A DNA stretch of 64,000 bases from Isochrysis galbana (GCA_018136815.1 CM030934.1:1622195-1686194); one strand, 5' to 3'; positions 46,973 to 57,330 are shown, numbered from the stretch's first letter. Notes: a model not told the origin generated them from the letters alone. Made by a program: numbers and translations.

Positions 46973-48666
46973 ATGGGTCGCACGCCTATGCGCCAAGGGG
47001 CGGCGATGGACGCGACCACCACCTCTTCAAACACAACCGACGGCACCTCGCTGTCCACGGCCGCCGCGGAGTTCCGCCGCCTCATTGTCGCAGCAGGGCA
47101 GGAGCTGAGGGAAGCGCGGCAAGCGGAGGATGCTGACCGCGCCGCTGCCATCCTCGAGAGGCTGCTTGGACTGAAGAAGCAGTTCGCTGAGGTTGCGGGG
47201 GTCGAATATCAGTCGTGGTCATCCAGAGCGGCCAAAAGGGCGCGGCAGGCCTCAGTTGGAACAGACGCCTCCGATCCGGAGAGCATGGCCACTGTGAACA
47301 TGGCCAAGAAAAGTAAGAAGATTGAAACGAGCCGGTTCAAGGCTGCTGCGGATTCAATGGCTCTGCCCCCTCCCGCGAGCAGCTTCCCAGCCTGGCAGCC
47401 GCGAGACTTCTTTCGTTTCGAAGTCATACACCGCTCTCACAAGCCGGGCTCGCGTGCTCGCATCGGGCGAATCCACACGCCGCATGGCATCATTGACACG
47501 CCGGCCTTTGTGCCGGTTGGCACAAACGGTGCGCTGAAGGCGATTGACGAACGGCAAGGTCGCGAGGCTGGGACTAAGTTGATGTTCTGCAATACATATC
47601 ACCTGCTTGTTCACCCGGGCCCCGACGTGATCCGTCAAGCCGGAGGGCTCCACAACTTCATGCAGCACGAGGGCGCAATCATCACCGACTCTGGCGGCTT
47701 TCAGGTGGCTCGCCTAAACCCATGCTTCTTTTGCCGAGGATGTCCGACATCCCAGTGGCCCGAGCCTGCACAACGCGATCGCAGGCTGATCCCATATCTG
47801 GCTTTCACGTGCGCGTCTCTCCCTTCGCGCAGGTATTCTCACTGGGAGAAGTTACTGAGGATGACACCCCTGAGATGAAAAGGCGCAAAGTGCGCGAGGG
47901 CACCTCGGCGTCACTCTGTGCCACTGGTGAATTAGGCGCGCTATTTCGTTCCTATCACGACGGCACCCCTATTGAACTGACGCCGGAATCTTCGGTTGCC
48001 GCTCAAAAAGACTTCGGATCCGACATCATTATTCCGTTGGATGAGCTGCCCCCCAATGGAATGACACGAGAGCGGCTACACGCCTCAGTGCGGCTCTCTC
48101 ACCGATGGATGGCGCGGTCTCTCCAAGCTCATCTATCCGATCCGCGCCAGCAGGCAATGTATGCCGTCGTGCACGGCGGGACCGATTTCGAATTTCGCAA
48201 GGAGTCAGCTGAGTACTTATCCTCGCTACCTTTTGACGGCTATGCGATCGGGGGGTCCCTTGGTAAGGACCGCGCCGAGATGTTGGAGCTCTTGCGGTAC
48301 TTGCTGCCATTGCTACCAGCGGACAAGCCGAACCATCTGCTCGGGATTGCCGATCCCGAATCTTCAGCTGCTGTCGTGCCCTTGGGCATCGATACGATGG
48401 ACTCCTGCAACCCTACGCGCATTGCAAGGCATGGTACGCTTTTGTGCACCGGAGGTGATATCAAGATCAAGCAGCGGCGCTTTCTCGCGGATTTGGGGCC
48501 CATTGACCCGGCAAGACCGACGATTCCCTACTCACGGGCATACCTGCATCACCTCTTCAAGCAGCACGAGCCACTCTATATGACGCTGGCCTCTCAACAC
48601 AACATGATATTCATGCACAAGCTCCTCGAAGAGATGCGTGAGAAGATTCTCAAGGACGAGATCTAA
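46973..48666 (+). CDS. tgt: tRNA-guanine transglycosylase (chlamydial-like type) with N-terminal WHEP-like domain, two exons
   Basis: Exchanges G34 of certain tRNAs for queuine or its precursor. Exons 46973-47704 and 47833-48666, phase 0 at GGFQ|VFSL, give 521 residues. Residues 28-80 (AAEFRRLIVAAGQELREARQ, then ILERLLGLKKQFAEVAGVEY) resemble a WHEP domain, otherwise typical of aminoacyl-tRNA synthetases. A Lys/Arg linker follows, then the barrel: GRIHTPHGIIDTPAFVPVGT, NTYHLLVHPG, ITDSGGFQ (catalytic Asp), FRSYHDG, IIIPLDELPP, AMYAVVHGGT, YAIGGSLG, HLLGIADPE, GIDTMDSCNPTRIARHG (nucleophile Asp), YSRAYLHHLFK. IIIPLDELPP and AIGGSLG recall chlamydial TGTs. The CxCxxC zinc ligands expected before YSRAYLHHL are absent (DPARPTIP stands there). 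The downstream His (ASQHNMIF) remains. Confidence 0.85.
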
Positions 48667-49192
48667 GCGGCGAGCACGTCTCCAGTACGGTCAACACATA
48701 GGACGCCTCCCACCGCGTTAAAACACTCGGATCAGCTGTTCTGCCAATGCTCCTCGCCTTGAGCAACTCCTCTCCACTAGGAATGTTGTGCACACTCACT
48801 TTTTCGAGGGCAAGGTGTGATGATGGTCTCGCGATCAATGTTAAGAGAAACGGATGACATTGATGAGTGTGAGCAAGATGAGGGTACCACGGGACTGCAC
48901 GATCATCGTTCATCTTGTGGGTGTGGTGGGGATTGTGATCTTTTCGAACCGATGGCCCCCCAGCTCCGGCGCCGGGTGTCTGTGTGTTTGGTGTGTTAGT
49001 CTTTGGCCAGTTCCGCTCCCTCCGTTGGCAGGTTGCGTTCCGTCGAAAGAGGACCATGCGAATTTTCTTTTTATATTCAATTTGAGTTATTTTAATTATA
49101 AAAATACTAGTTGAATTTTTGTGGTCATTTAAATATTAATTCGTGTACGCTAAAAAGCACGGCTCGACGCCTTTATGCCGCCCAGAAAGCTT
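48667..49192. other. Spacer with GTTCCGTC motif
   Basis: 49028-49052 reads GTTGCGTTCCGTCGAAAGAG then GACCATG, followed by TTTTCTTTTTATATT, the same arrangement as at 12670-12710 and 26440-26490 on the other strand. No gene is supported. Confidence 0.45.
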
Positions 49193-49258
49193 ATACTAGC
49201 AACATTCTTACCGCACTCGCGGCCATGGACCTGCTACTTTTACTTTAACGCAGGAAAC
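49193..49258 (-). mobile_element. LINE tail, second family, decayed
   Basis: On the minus strand it contains GGTGTAGGTAGTGTATAGAA and ends CCGCGAGTGCGGTAAGAATG, matching the termini at 13257 and 25885. It is butted against the next element on the plus strand. Confidence 0.5.
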
Positions 49259-50095
49259 TTTCTATACACTACCTACACCCCACACTCCGAACCAGGCCTT
49301 AGGTAGTGCACCAAGGCCGGACCCCGGAAACCGAAGAAAAAGGAACGACGGGGGGCAGGGAAAGAGGTGGAGGGAGGGAATATAAGGGCGGTGTTAGTTA
49401 GAGGCGGGAAGACCCGAGACTAGTAGGTGATGTGTAGCCCAGAATCTTCAGATGTTTTTTTTAGCTGCTATGGACGATGCGAACAGGACTTAACCTAAAC
49501 GACCAAAACGTGGCCAGGCGGGCACGCACGACAACAACAAAAAGGACAAAAGGCCTGCCCGAACCCCACACTCTGAACCAGAACCAGGCCTCAGGTAGCG
49601 CACCGAGGCCGGACCCCGGAAACCGAAGAACAAGGAATGAAGGGGGGCAGGGGAAGAGGTGGAGGGAGAGAAGTCAAGGGCGGTATAGATAGCGAAGGGG
49701 AGTCCCATAGCTAGTAGGTGTGTAGCCCAGATTCTTCAGATTTTTTTTAGACGACTTCTAAAACAAAAAGGTCGATCGCGGATGCGACAGCCCCAGCTAG
49801 CACCGTCAAAGGAACGCTCACAACAGACGTACACCGACGGAGACGAGAGCCGGGCACCCCAGAACAGATGAAACACAGGAATCCAAGCAGTCAATAAGCC
49901 TGCCCGGAAACTACGCTCCGAACCGGGCCCAAGGTAGTGCACCTGGCTAGACCCGCGAAACCGAAGAAAGAAGAAAAAGGAACGAGGGGGGAAAGGCGAA
50001 GAGTGCGAGGGAAGGGATGTAAGGGCGATGTCGGAGGAGAGGTAGAAGCTCCTAGTAGCTAGTAGGTGTTAGCCCCAAATCTTCAGATTTTTTTT
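49259..50095 (+). mobile_element. Three tandem 3' ends of the AGAATCTTCAGATG-tailed element
   Basis: Copies end in T8 at 49462, 49748 and 50095, all in the same orientation. Each contains the GGACCCCGGAAACCGAAGAA block (the last has CCCGCGAAACCGAAG) and a tail of the form GTAGCCCAGAATCTTCAGAT followed by T. The sequences between the copies differ (for example 49463-49540 and 49749-49888), so the three are separate insertions stacked tail to head rather than a simple tandem duplication. Confidence 0.7.
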
Positions 50096-50181
50096 ACAGG
50101 GCTGTGCTTGTGGCGTGAATGTTCCGAAGTTTTTTATACCGACCATTTGGAAAGCACAATCTGCTATCTCGAAATAGCTAC

Positions 50182-51051
50182 TCAATGTTGGCGTAAGCAA
50201 ATGTTCAGTGAGAGCTCACGCTCCAGGGCGAGACGTCGTCCCTGAGGAAACAAGATGGTAGCGTTGCACAAATACGAAGGTGGTGAAGCTGGTGGAGATG
50301 CCCCCTCGCCGGGTGCGCGAGAAATTGTGCTGCTTGTAGCAAACTCGACTGCTCCCTTCTCTGCAGAAGGCTTTGGAAGCTGAATGCCCTCAACGACGTC
50401 GAGAAATAGGACCTCGTCGGACTTAACACATGCGCAGCGAAGCGGAGTCGGTGAACACCGTCGAGCAAGACCTCTCAAAGTGTGCGCCCTCGGCAAAGGC
50501 CCGTCTGCCCAAAAGCACGCAACGACAAATGCAGGCGGGGCGCCATCCCTATCAACGGCACGCCGGCTGAAACCACGACGCTCATAGGCTGCCACGAAGA
50601 CCGGGTCGTCCTCATGTTCAACCCAGTTCTCGGCAGGGCGCACAGACATACGGCAGACATACCCGTTGCGATGAAGGCTGCAGAACACTTTATATTGTAG
50701 ATGGCGTGCCTTAGACAGACTGTTCACGTCATGTGGTCCAAAAAGCAAAGCTCGTGCAGCCTGGGCAGAGAGGACATCCCCCTTGTGGATTAGCAGGAGC
50801 GTCCCGTCATCAATCAGGCAGAGCGCCTCCTCGGGCCGCAGCCACTGCTGGCCACCCTTACGAAAGTGGCCGACTGACTGCAGGTCATTGCCCTTGCTGC
50901 GGAGTACTCGCGCAAGGCCCTCGTTTGCATCCCACTCGGCGGCGCTCATTGCCTTGGCACTGCGCCCACGTGGAGCGCTCAGCCGAGTGAGCCAGAGCAC
51001 GCGCCGCTCAGCCAGAGCGGTGCCCGCCGCCTTCTCGCGCGACAGCGCCAT
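50182..51051 (-). CDS. TSEN54: tRNA-splicing endonuclease subunit SEN54
   Basis: A structural subunit of the heterotetrameric nuclear enzyme that excises tRNA introns. 289 residues, single exon, ATG at 51051; a further in-frame ATG lies at 50949, and the frame is open upstream without ATG. Family blocks: WDANEGLARVLRSKGNDLQS, GHFRKGGQQWLRPEEALCLI, GTLLLIHKGDVLSAQAARAL and YKVFCSLHRNGYVCRM, the usual SEN54 N-terminal domain followed by a poorly conserved middle. The C-terminal part has FVVACFWADGPLPRAHT and EVLFLDVVEGIQLP. It is shorter than the human protein, like many protist versions. Confidence 0.8.
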   Translation of the reverse strand: MALSREKAAGTALAERRVLWLTRLSAPRGRSAKAMSAAEWDANEGLARVLRSKGNDLQSVGHFRKGGQQWLRPEEALCLIDDGTLLLIHKGDVLSAQAARALLFGPHDVNSLSKARHLQYKVFCSLHRNGYVCRMSVRPAENWVEHEDDPVFVAAYERRGFSRRAVDRDGAPPAFVVACFWADGPLPRAHTLRGLARRCSPTPLRCACVKSDEVLFLDVVEGIQLPKPSAEKGAVEFATSSTISRAPGEGASPPASPPSYLCNATILFPQGRRLALERELSLNICLRQH

Positions 51052-51430
51052 CCCCGCCGCCCGCCCGATGAGCCGCGCGGTCGCCCCGCGCCCCAAGGGC
51101 AAGGGCAGACTACATCAGAGTTTCGTTCTTCTTGTTGTGTGAGTATAACCTTAGTGCTGTGGTCCGTAGCCTCGACGGCAACGGAGCTTGGCATTTCCAA
51201 GACTTTCGCGATTTTTTTTGAAAAATTTAGGTGGATCGAAGAAAGCGAAATTTAGGGCCGTAATTTGGGCGGGCGAGCGGCGAGCGGGCCTCTACAAGCG
51301 TGTCTGTGAACAGTTGCGAGTGATGTATTCTGACAATGAGGTCCTCGCGCTCTCGGCTCTCGGATCAACTCCAGGCGGCCTATTTGATGATTGATGAGCC
51401 GCTACAACTGTCGCATCGTCACCTGAGAGG
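51052..51430. other. SEN54 upstream region
   Basis: Holds the presumed promoter. A short frame at 51188-51394 has no recognisable feature. Confidence 0.35.
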
Positions 51431-51434
51431 TGAG

Positions 51435-51483
51435 AAAAAATATTCTTGAAGGTGCCTTCTACTTTGCTATCCCCCCCCCCCCC
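51435..51483 (-). mobile_element. Short tail of the CACCTTCAAGAATATT variant element
   Basis: On the minus strand it reads AAAGTAGAAGGCACCTTCAA then GAATATTTTTT, matching the 3' terminus of the minus-strand element at 57109. It is cut by the inverted-repeat element that begins at 51484. Confidence 0.5.
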
Positions 51484-51573
51484 TGACGAATTGGAATGGC
51501 CCATGGGGCCTGAGGGCAATGAGGAGGGAGGCATGCCGGCGGCAGGCGCGGCTGAGGAGACGATTTCGGAGAC

Positions 51574-51597
51574 GCTGACGGGCTGAGGCCCGTCAGC
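51574..51597. repeat. Subterminal hairpin, left arm
   Basis: GCTGACGGGC-TGAG-GCCCGTCAGC folded as a 10-bp perfect stem. The right arm (54368-54391) has the same stem with a different loop. Confidence 0.65.
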
Positions 51598-51767
51598 AGA
51601 GGAAGGCGGGCAGGCGGGCTTGAGCGAGGCCGTACTCCGACTCGTCCAGCCGCGTCCGCCGCCTCTCTTCTATCTCAGGCTCGTGACCTGCAATCGAGCC
51701 AATTGGCGGCTCACGCTCGTTCCAGTGCTCCGAATCATCGAATGTTTCGAGTGTCGCCGCGATTGAT

Positions 51768-52928
51768 ATGGAGTGGCGGCCGTGGCTAGGGTCGCCCCGC
51801 TCGTCGTTGTTACCCGTCCGTCCCGCTCGGATGATTCGCAAGGTCCGCAACCGCTGGCGTGTATGGACGGCGGTACGCGGGACGCAAGGCTCGATATCGT
51901 ATGCCTGGTTGCCGTTGTCTCCGTCGTTAGCGTCGGCTCTCGATGCGGAAGTCAGCCTTCACTCGTCTGCGGTAGAGGAGGAGGCGTTGCCGATCCTTGC
52001 TCCCTCTCCCTCTCCCTCGTCCTCATCGCCGTTCGTGCCGATGCCTCCGCTCTTGGAGACATGCGCCTCCGTTTCTTTCCCGGACACATTTACTCCTGAG
52101 GGCTGGCATGCCGCCTTGCGTCTGACCTGGTCGGGCCAGGAACGCCTCGCTCTGCTTCCGACGCCGCCATCTCGCCTAGGCTTGGGCGCCTTGCCGGACC
52201 TGCACCCGCCGCTGCCTCCACTCGACCGCCCCTCTCGCCGCTCGATTGCTGACGTCATTTCCGACCATAGGCAGCGGCACGCCGCTTTCGTTCCCTCGGG
52301 GTTCACGCCTGCTCTCAGCCAACCTGCTGTCGTCGCTTCTGTGACCAGGGAGGTCCGTCTCAGCCCGCCCGTCTGTTGCCAACCCTGCAGGTCCAATGAT
52401 GCGGCCCCAGCACGCGGTCTTCGTCCTCGGGCAGTGGTGGTACTCGTCGGGATCGTCGCGCGGTTCCCCGTGGTTTGGCTCCTACGCATTTGCGCACGAT
52501 GCCCTTGCCTCGCCTACCTTCGTTCGCTGTCGCTCCGAGGCTCTCGCACGCCTGTCGCCATCGGATCGCACCCTCGTCTCTCTCCTCGATACACCCTCTG
52601 CGTTCTTCTGACAGTCGCGACTGTCACGCCCCTCCGATATCTATCAACGCCGTCGTTTACGTTTGATCGCGGTACGGGAACGTACGGGAATTCTTTTCCT
52701 GTTCCCCCCGCGGCCGCCGAATTTCCCCCCCGCGGCCGCCGAATAGTTCCCCCCGCGGGAAGAGAGGTATGGCTCGCCCCCCCTTTCGACCACGGAGGAT
52801 GGATCTCCCTCCCCTTTCGCTGCGCTCTGTCAGGAGAACCCCGTACCTCGTCGTTTAGCTCGCGCGTGACGTGCTCTATGCTATCGTACTATCTCGCCGT
52901 CTTTCGCCGTTGGTCGCTCGACTTTTGA
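51768..52928 (+). CDS. Long frame inside the inverted-repeat element (doubtful)
   Basis: 386 codons beginning MEWRPWLGSPRSSLLPVRP. The composition is Arg/Ser/Leu/Pro heavy, and overlapping frames are also open, as expected of GC-rich DNA. No domain is recognised. It is listed only because it is the longest frame in the element. Confidence 0.2.
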   Translation: MEWRPWLGSPRSSLLPVRPARMIRKVRNRWRVWTAVRGTQGSISYAWLPLSPSLASALDAEVSLHSSAVEEEALPILAPSPSPSSSSPFVPMPPLLETCASVSFPDTFTPEGWHAALRLTWSGQERLALLPTPPSRLGLGALPDLHPPLPPLDRPSRRSIADVISDHRQRHAAFVPSGFTPALSQPAVVASVTREVRLSPPVCCQPCRSNDAAPARGLRPRAVVVLVGIVARFPVVWLLRICARCPCLAYLRSLSLRGSRTPVAIGSHPRLSPRYTLCVLLTVATVTPLRYLSTPSFTFDRGTGTYGNSFPVPPAAAEFPPRGRRIVPPAGREVWLAPPFDHGGWISLPFRCALSGEPRTSSFSSRVTCSMLSYYLAVFRRWSLDF

Positions 52929-53129
52929 TATCTTGGAGCACAGGGGACGCCGCGTTGTAACTTGGGTGCCGCCACACCGCCCAAACATCCAGGTAAAACT
53001 CTCGTAAAAGAGAGAAGAGGATGGGTTGCAGCGTTGAGTCCTGCGGTCTGCCGCGCCGGCCGCCGATTCTACACCTCATCGTCCGGACGGGTGTGGTACC
53101 CCTTGTCTCTTCGGTCGTCGTGCACTATT

Positions 53130-53520
53130 CTTATAGTTCGTCGTTCGTCGTTCGTCGTTCGTTCTTCGATTCTCGATTCTCGATTCTCATCGTTCCGCGT
53201 CCTTATCGTTCTTCGTTTCTCGCTCTCGATTCTTGATTCTCGTCGTTCCGCGTTCTTCGTTCCTCGCTCTCGATTCTCGATTCTCGTCGTTCTGCGTTCT
53301 CATCGGTCCTCGATTGTTCGTAACTTCTCGGTGCGTCGCTCATCACGTCTTCCGTCTTGGTTCGGCGTTGGGCGCGCGGCTCTCCATCCATTCGGATTTA
53401 TTGCTTCATTCGCTCTTCGGATTTATTGCTTCATTCGCTCTTCGGATTTATTGCTTCATTCGCTCTTCGGATTTATTGTTTCATTCGCTCTTCGGATTTA
53501 TTCGCTCTTCGCTCATCGCT
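53130..53520 (+). repeat. Simple tandem repeats within the inverted-repeat element
   Basis: A TTCGATTCTCGATTCTCG zone at 53160-53290 and four to five copies of a 25-bp unit, ATTTATTGCTTCATTCGCTC plus TTCGG, at 53391-53500. Confidence 0.75.
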
Positions 53521-54544
53521 CATTCGGTCTCGTTCAGGATTGCTCTCCTGCCTTTCTCGTGGCTTGTTCGGAGCTCTCCGCTATCCGTTAGGTTCTCTTC
53601 TTTCACTCGCGGGACGCTCGATCCTAGCAGGGGGGTGTCGCATTCGCGAGTCGACACTCGTTAGGCTTCTCTCTTCTCTTCGTCGATCGGCATTTATCGT
53701 TATAATTCTCTCGTTCTCGTTCTCGGTCAAAAGCTTCGCTTGGACGCATAGGATCTTGGGTTGTGGAGCGCCCTCTCTCTTTCCCTCGAAGAGAAGGGAA
53801 GTTTCCCCACCTTTCTCCCTCCTAGGCGCCTCGCAACTAGGTTTAATTCGCTATCTTCTCCGCGTTTCGCTATCTACTTCAGTGATTGCAATCAGGTTTA
53901 ATTTGCAATCTCTTCGCATCTCCCCCTTAGGCCCACCGCATCTCTCTCGTCTTATTCGATAAGTCTCTTGGAATCCTGTGCGGCAGGATTGCCCTTCGTT
54001 TCCGTTATGGTGCGATTCCCCTTCCAGACGGGATCGCCGACAGATCGCCTTCTGATCGTCGTCCGTCGTCGTCTGGCCGGAGTGTTTGGGTTTGATTTCA
54101 GTCGAGTTATGTGAGAAAGTCGTGGGGCGAGAGTCGGGGTGTTTTCCTGGGTGTCTCTGTCCGTCGTCCTGTCGTCAATCGTCATTCGTCGCTCTCGCTC
54201 TCGTCGCTCTCGCTCTCGTAACACTCAGACCCTACAGCCTCGCCTCTCCTCGCCAGCCCCTGCCATCACAGCCCTCCTCACACTCACCCTCGCCTCTCGC
54301 TACTCGCTCGATGTCGCTCTCGCCGCCGTCCTCGCCCTCGCTCAAGCCCGCCTGCCCGCCTTCCTCTGCTGACGGGCTTCAGCCCGTCAGCACCTCCGAA
54401 CTCGTCTCCTCCGCCGCGCCTGCCGCCGGCATGGCCCCTTCCTCATTGCCCTCAGGCCCTAAGGGCCATCCCAATTCGTCAACGTGCAAGCGACCACCAC
54501 AGGCGAGAGAGGCGAAACTACCTGAGGCCCACCAACAGCACGTC

Positions 54545-54763
54545 CTCACTTGACCAACAACAGGCCTGCCCGGAACCCGCACTGCCTGAACCAGGCTCGT
54601 GGTAGCGCACCCGAGCCGAACCCCGGAAACCGAAGGCAAAGGAATGAAGGGGGGAAGGGGAGGAGGTGGAGGAAAGGGAAGATAAGGGCGATGTCAGTGG
54701 TGATAGGGATAGGGACCCTAGTCTAGTAGGTGCGTAGCCCAGAATCTTCAGATGTTTTTTTTT
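54545..54763 (+). mobile_element. AGAATCTTCAGATG-tailed element, further copy
   Basis: CAGGCCTGCCCGGAACCCGC, GAACCCCGGAAACCGAAGG, GATAAGGGCGATGTCAG, and the tail GTAGCCCAGAATCTTCAGAT followed by T. It directly follows the right arm of the inverted-repeat element. Confidence 0.75.
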
Positions 54764-55196
54764 GGACACCCAGGGGAGGTGGGAAATAGTGATTAAAAAG
54801 AGTGAGTGACCGGGCTACCACCACAACTGCAACAATGCTTAAAGGAGGCACAGGGCACGCCGATAATATCTCATCATCACTCCTCGCCGTTCATCATCAA
54901 TCTTTAAAATGAATGTACAAGACAAAAATCCTAGCGGCGCAGCCCACGTATGAGGCCGCACCACGGTCATCAGCTGGTGCATCACCCAAATCGTGCACTC
55001 TTCCACAAAGAAGCTCGACATGGTGCGCGACTTCAATAATCGATCCCTCTTCTTCCTCACACAGAAATTATCACGCCTCGGCGTCGACGGCCGTTTTCTA
55101 GCACCACCGTCGGATGCCTCAAAGCGACGGGAATCCGTGTTTCAGGTTACCCATCAGCGGAATTGATTAGGGTCATTGGTGAAACGTGTGTGCATA
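54764..55196. other. Spacer, possible C-terminal exon not resolved
   Basis: The minus strand holds frames such as MSSFFVEECTIWVMHQLM with some coding character at 54900-55030, but I could not join them to a gene. Confidence 0.3.
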
Positions 55197-56593
55197 TCAC
55201 GACCTCGGGCATCCTTCGCTTCTGTAACAAGCCGGGCCACTAGTTCGGGGTTTCGGCGCGCCTACAGAGTGCGCACGGGGTGATCTGTAAGCTGACAAGC
55301 TCGCCTGACGCTGAACGCCTGCCGAGCCGGAACAAGCACGCGTTAGCCATCTCGTCATTTCGTGCATCTGCTATGATGCGAGCCATGAGTTCTAATCACA
55401 CTTTCCGAAACATTGACGAAACACGCCATCGATGCTCCTCTATCGTCGCACCTGCTCAATGAGAGTGCGCAATAGCTCCGGATCTTGCGGGAGCGCGCCC
55501 GTCTGCAACTGCTCGCGCAAAAAGAGAGAGTCCGGAGGTTCTGGCTGCGTGGCGCCGCGCGTGGCGCGGAGCATTTGTCGAATGAAAGCCAAGGACGGGT
55601 CGCCTTGTAACAATTGTAGCTCAAGCCTGTAGCATCCGGTGAGAAAGTCAACCTCGAATCAGTGCAGATGCGACACGCATAAGGAAAATACGCTGATATG
55701 CCTTCCTATCGATGCAAGCCCACGGCTGCGACAGTCAGACTGGCTGACATCAGACCGCGGGAAGGCAAAGAGTGTTGGACACTACGCACCTGTTCAAGTC
55801 ACTCTCGATTGATCGACGCAACAACCGAGAATCGGCGATCCGACGTTTTGCCTCATTCAGCTGCCACCTATACCGCAGGATATGGCGATAATTAGTTCCA
55901 CAACGGGTGCAATTCTTGCACCTATATTCTTGCAAGGTGTGCAGCTCACATTTCAACAATAGCCGGCTCCCCTTCAACGAGTCGCAAATACGAGATGGCG
56001 TCCTCGGCGCGACTGGCGTCCTCCTTGGCCTCCGATTCGCCGCGGTCCAGCAGTCCGACGACTAGCTTACGAATACGCCCCACGTCAGAGAGTGCGCGAC
56101 TTGCAAGCTGTCTACGGGTAGCCTCACCAGCTTGCTCAACGCGCTTGAGAAGTGTAGGTGGTGCGGGTTTGCATCCATCCTCACCACAGGCAGCAAGCTC
56201 GCGATACGCACTCTCCAGGAGCAACTCTTGAAGTCCACGGCGAGCGCTCGTGGAAGCCGAGAGCCAATGTGCTTCTGGTGGCTCAATGCTCAGCAACTCC
56301 TCGTACGCCGCGACCTCGCCCTTAAGGTCGCCAGTGGCCTCACACTCCTGTGCGAGGCACTCCAGCTCTGCGACTTTCACGCACCGCTGCAGCTCGCACA
56401 AAGCTTGTTTATCGGGCTCTTCAGTATCAAGTGCCGCTGAGCGGTCGTCCACGGACGGCCCCAGAGGCGCACAGCACGTGGGCCCGCGCAGGCTCCGCTG
56501 GACTAGTAGAGTTGCTGGCTGCAGCCGCAACACCCGGAGCGAGTCGCCACCGAATGCGCAAAGCAGCAAGAGGAGGGGGCGGAGGCGCGACAT
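55197..56593 (-). CDS. Protein with signal-peptide-like leader, multi-exon, unknown function
   Basis: Exon 1 56593-55950, exon 2 55867-55790, exon 3 55626-55452, and a tentative exon 4 from 55367 (minus). The first three are joined by phases 2, 2 and 0 with GT-AG ends. MSRLRPLLLLLCAFGG is a strong signal-peptide-like leader, followed by an Arg/Ser-containing stretch (LRVLRLQPATLLVQRSLRG) that could be a transit peptide, as in bipartite leaders of secondary plastids. The mature part is helical and acidic: ECLAQECEATGDLKGEVAAY, PAIVEM|WQLNEAKRRIADSR, then LELQLLQGDPSLAFIRQMLR. No domain recognised. The 3' end is uncertain. Plastid targeting is inference. Confidence 0.55.
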
Positions 56594-56649
56594 GCGAGGC
56601 ATGTGCACAGCGTGCGCCAGCCCGGGATGCACCTCCTCCGCGCACATCA

Positions 56650-57108
56650 CTCCTTCAGCGCACGCCTGAAGGACCCCCTCCCACCGTCCCTTCTTTGGCC
56701 GCTCGCGCCGCCGGTCCGGATAGCCGTCGAGCCGATTCTCCGCCGCCTGCTCGCCTCATTCGCTCGCTGTTTGACTCTGGGCCCGTATTTTGTAATAAGC
56801 GTCAGATCTACGGAACGTACCGTTGTCACCGTCGTTGTTGCGTGAGCGCGCTAGCTCCTTGATGTTCCATGTTCCATGTTCCCCTTCCCCTTGGTCTACA
56901 CGATACTGCTATCAATCACTGGGCCCCCATGGGTTGGGGCCAAAAATGGTACCCCCGCCGAGAGGGATTCACGGGTTCACACCTCTCTCGGTCTCTCGCA
57001 CGCGACTGGGGACTGAGCACACCCTCCCAAGATCCAAGATGACTAATGTCTACACCCAACACAAGGTTGGACCAAAGACCAAAGACAGAAACCGAACAAC
57101 TCTTCAAG
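56650..57108. other. Spacer, upstream region of the leader-bearing gene
   Basis: A tandem TTCCATGTTCCATGTTCCCC lies at 56867-56886. Nothing else is recognisable. Confidence 0.35.
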
Positions 57109-57330
57109 AAAAAAATATTCTTGAAGGTGACTACTACTACTACGCTGCTATCCGCTGCTCCGCTGCCCCTTTTTCTGGGGTTCACACTTCACACCTGACA
57201 TCGCCTTCACGTTCACCCTACCCTCACTCCCCTTCCCGCTCCCCCCCCCCCGTTCCTTTTTGTTCGGTTTCGGGGGGTCGGCCCATGTGCACTACTTTGG
57301 GCCTAGCATTGGGGGAGGGGGTAGGCGGGC
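57109..57330 (-). mobile_element. AGAATCTTCAGATG-tailed element, minus-strand copy
   Basis: On the minus strand it contains AGGCCCAAAGTAGTGCACAT, CCCCCCGAAACCGAACAAAA, AAGGCGATGTCAGGTG and the end CACCTTCAAGAATATTTTTT. It is the only copy of this family on minus apart from the short tail at 51435. Confidence 0.65.

Larger units (their letters stand above)
51484..54482. mobile_element. 3-kb element with 146-bp terminal inverted repeats
   Basis: The left arm 51484-51628 and right arm 54337-54482 are reverse complements with roughly 85-90 percent identity, both starting TGACGAATTGG at the outside and ending near GGCTTGAGCGAG inside. Each arm holds a subterminal perfect hairpin (51574-51597; 54368-54391). 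The interior contains a low-complexity Ser/Leu/Arg frame (51768-52928) and tandem repeats but no transposase I can identify. I see no clear target-site duplication. Probably a non-autonomous DNA transposon. Confidence 0.65.
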
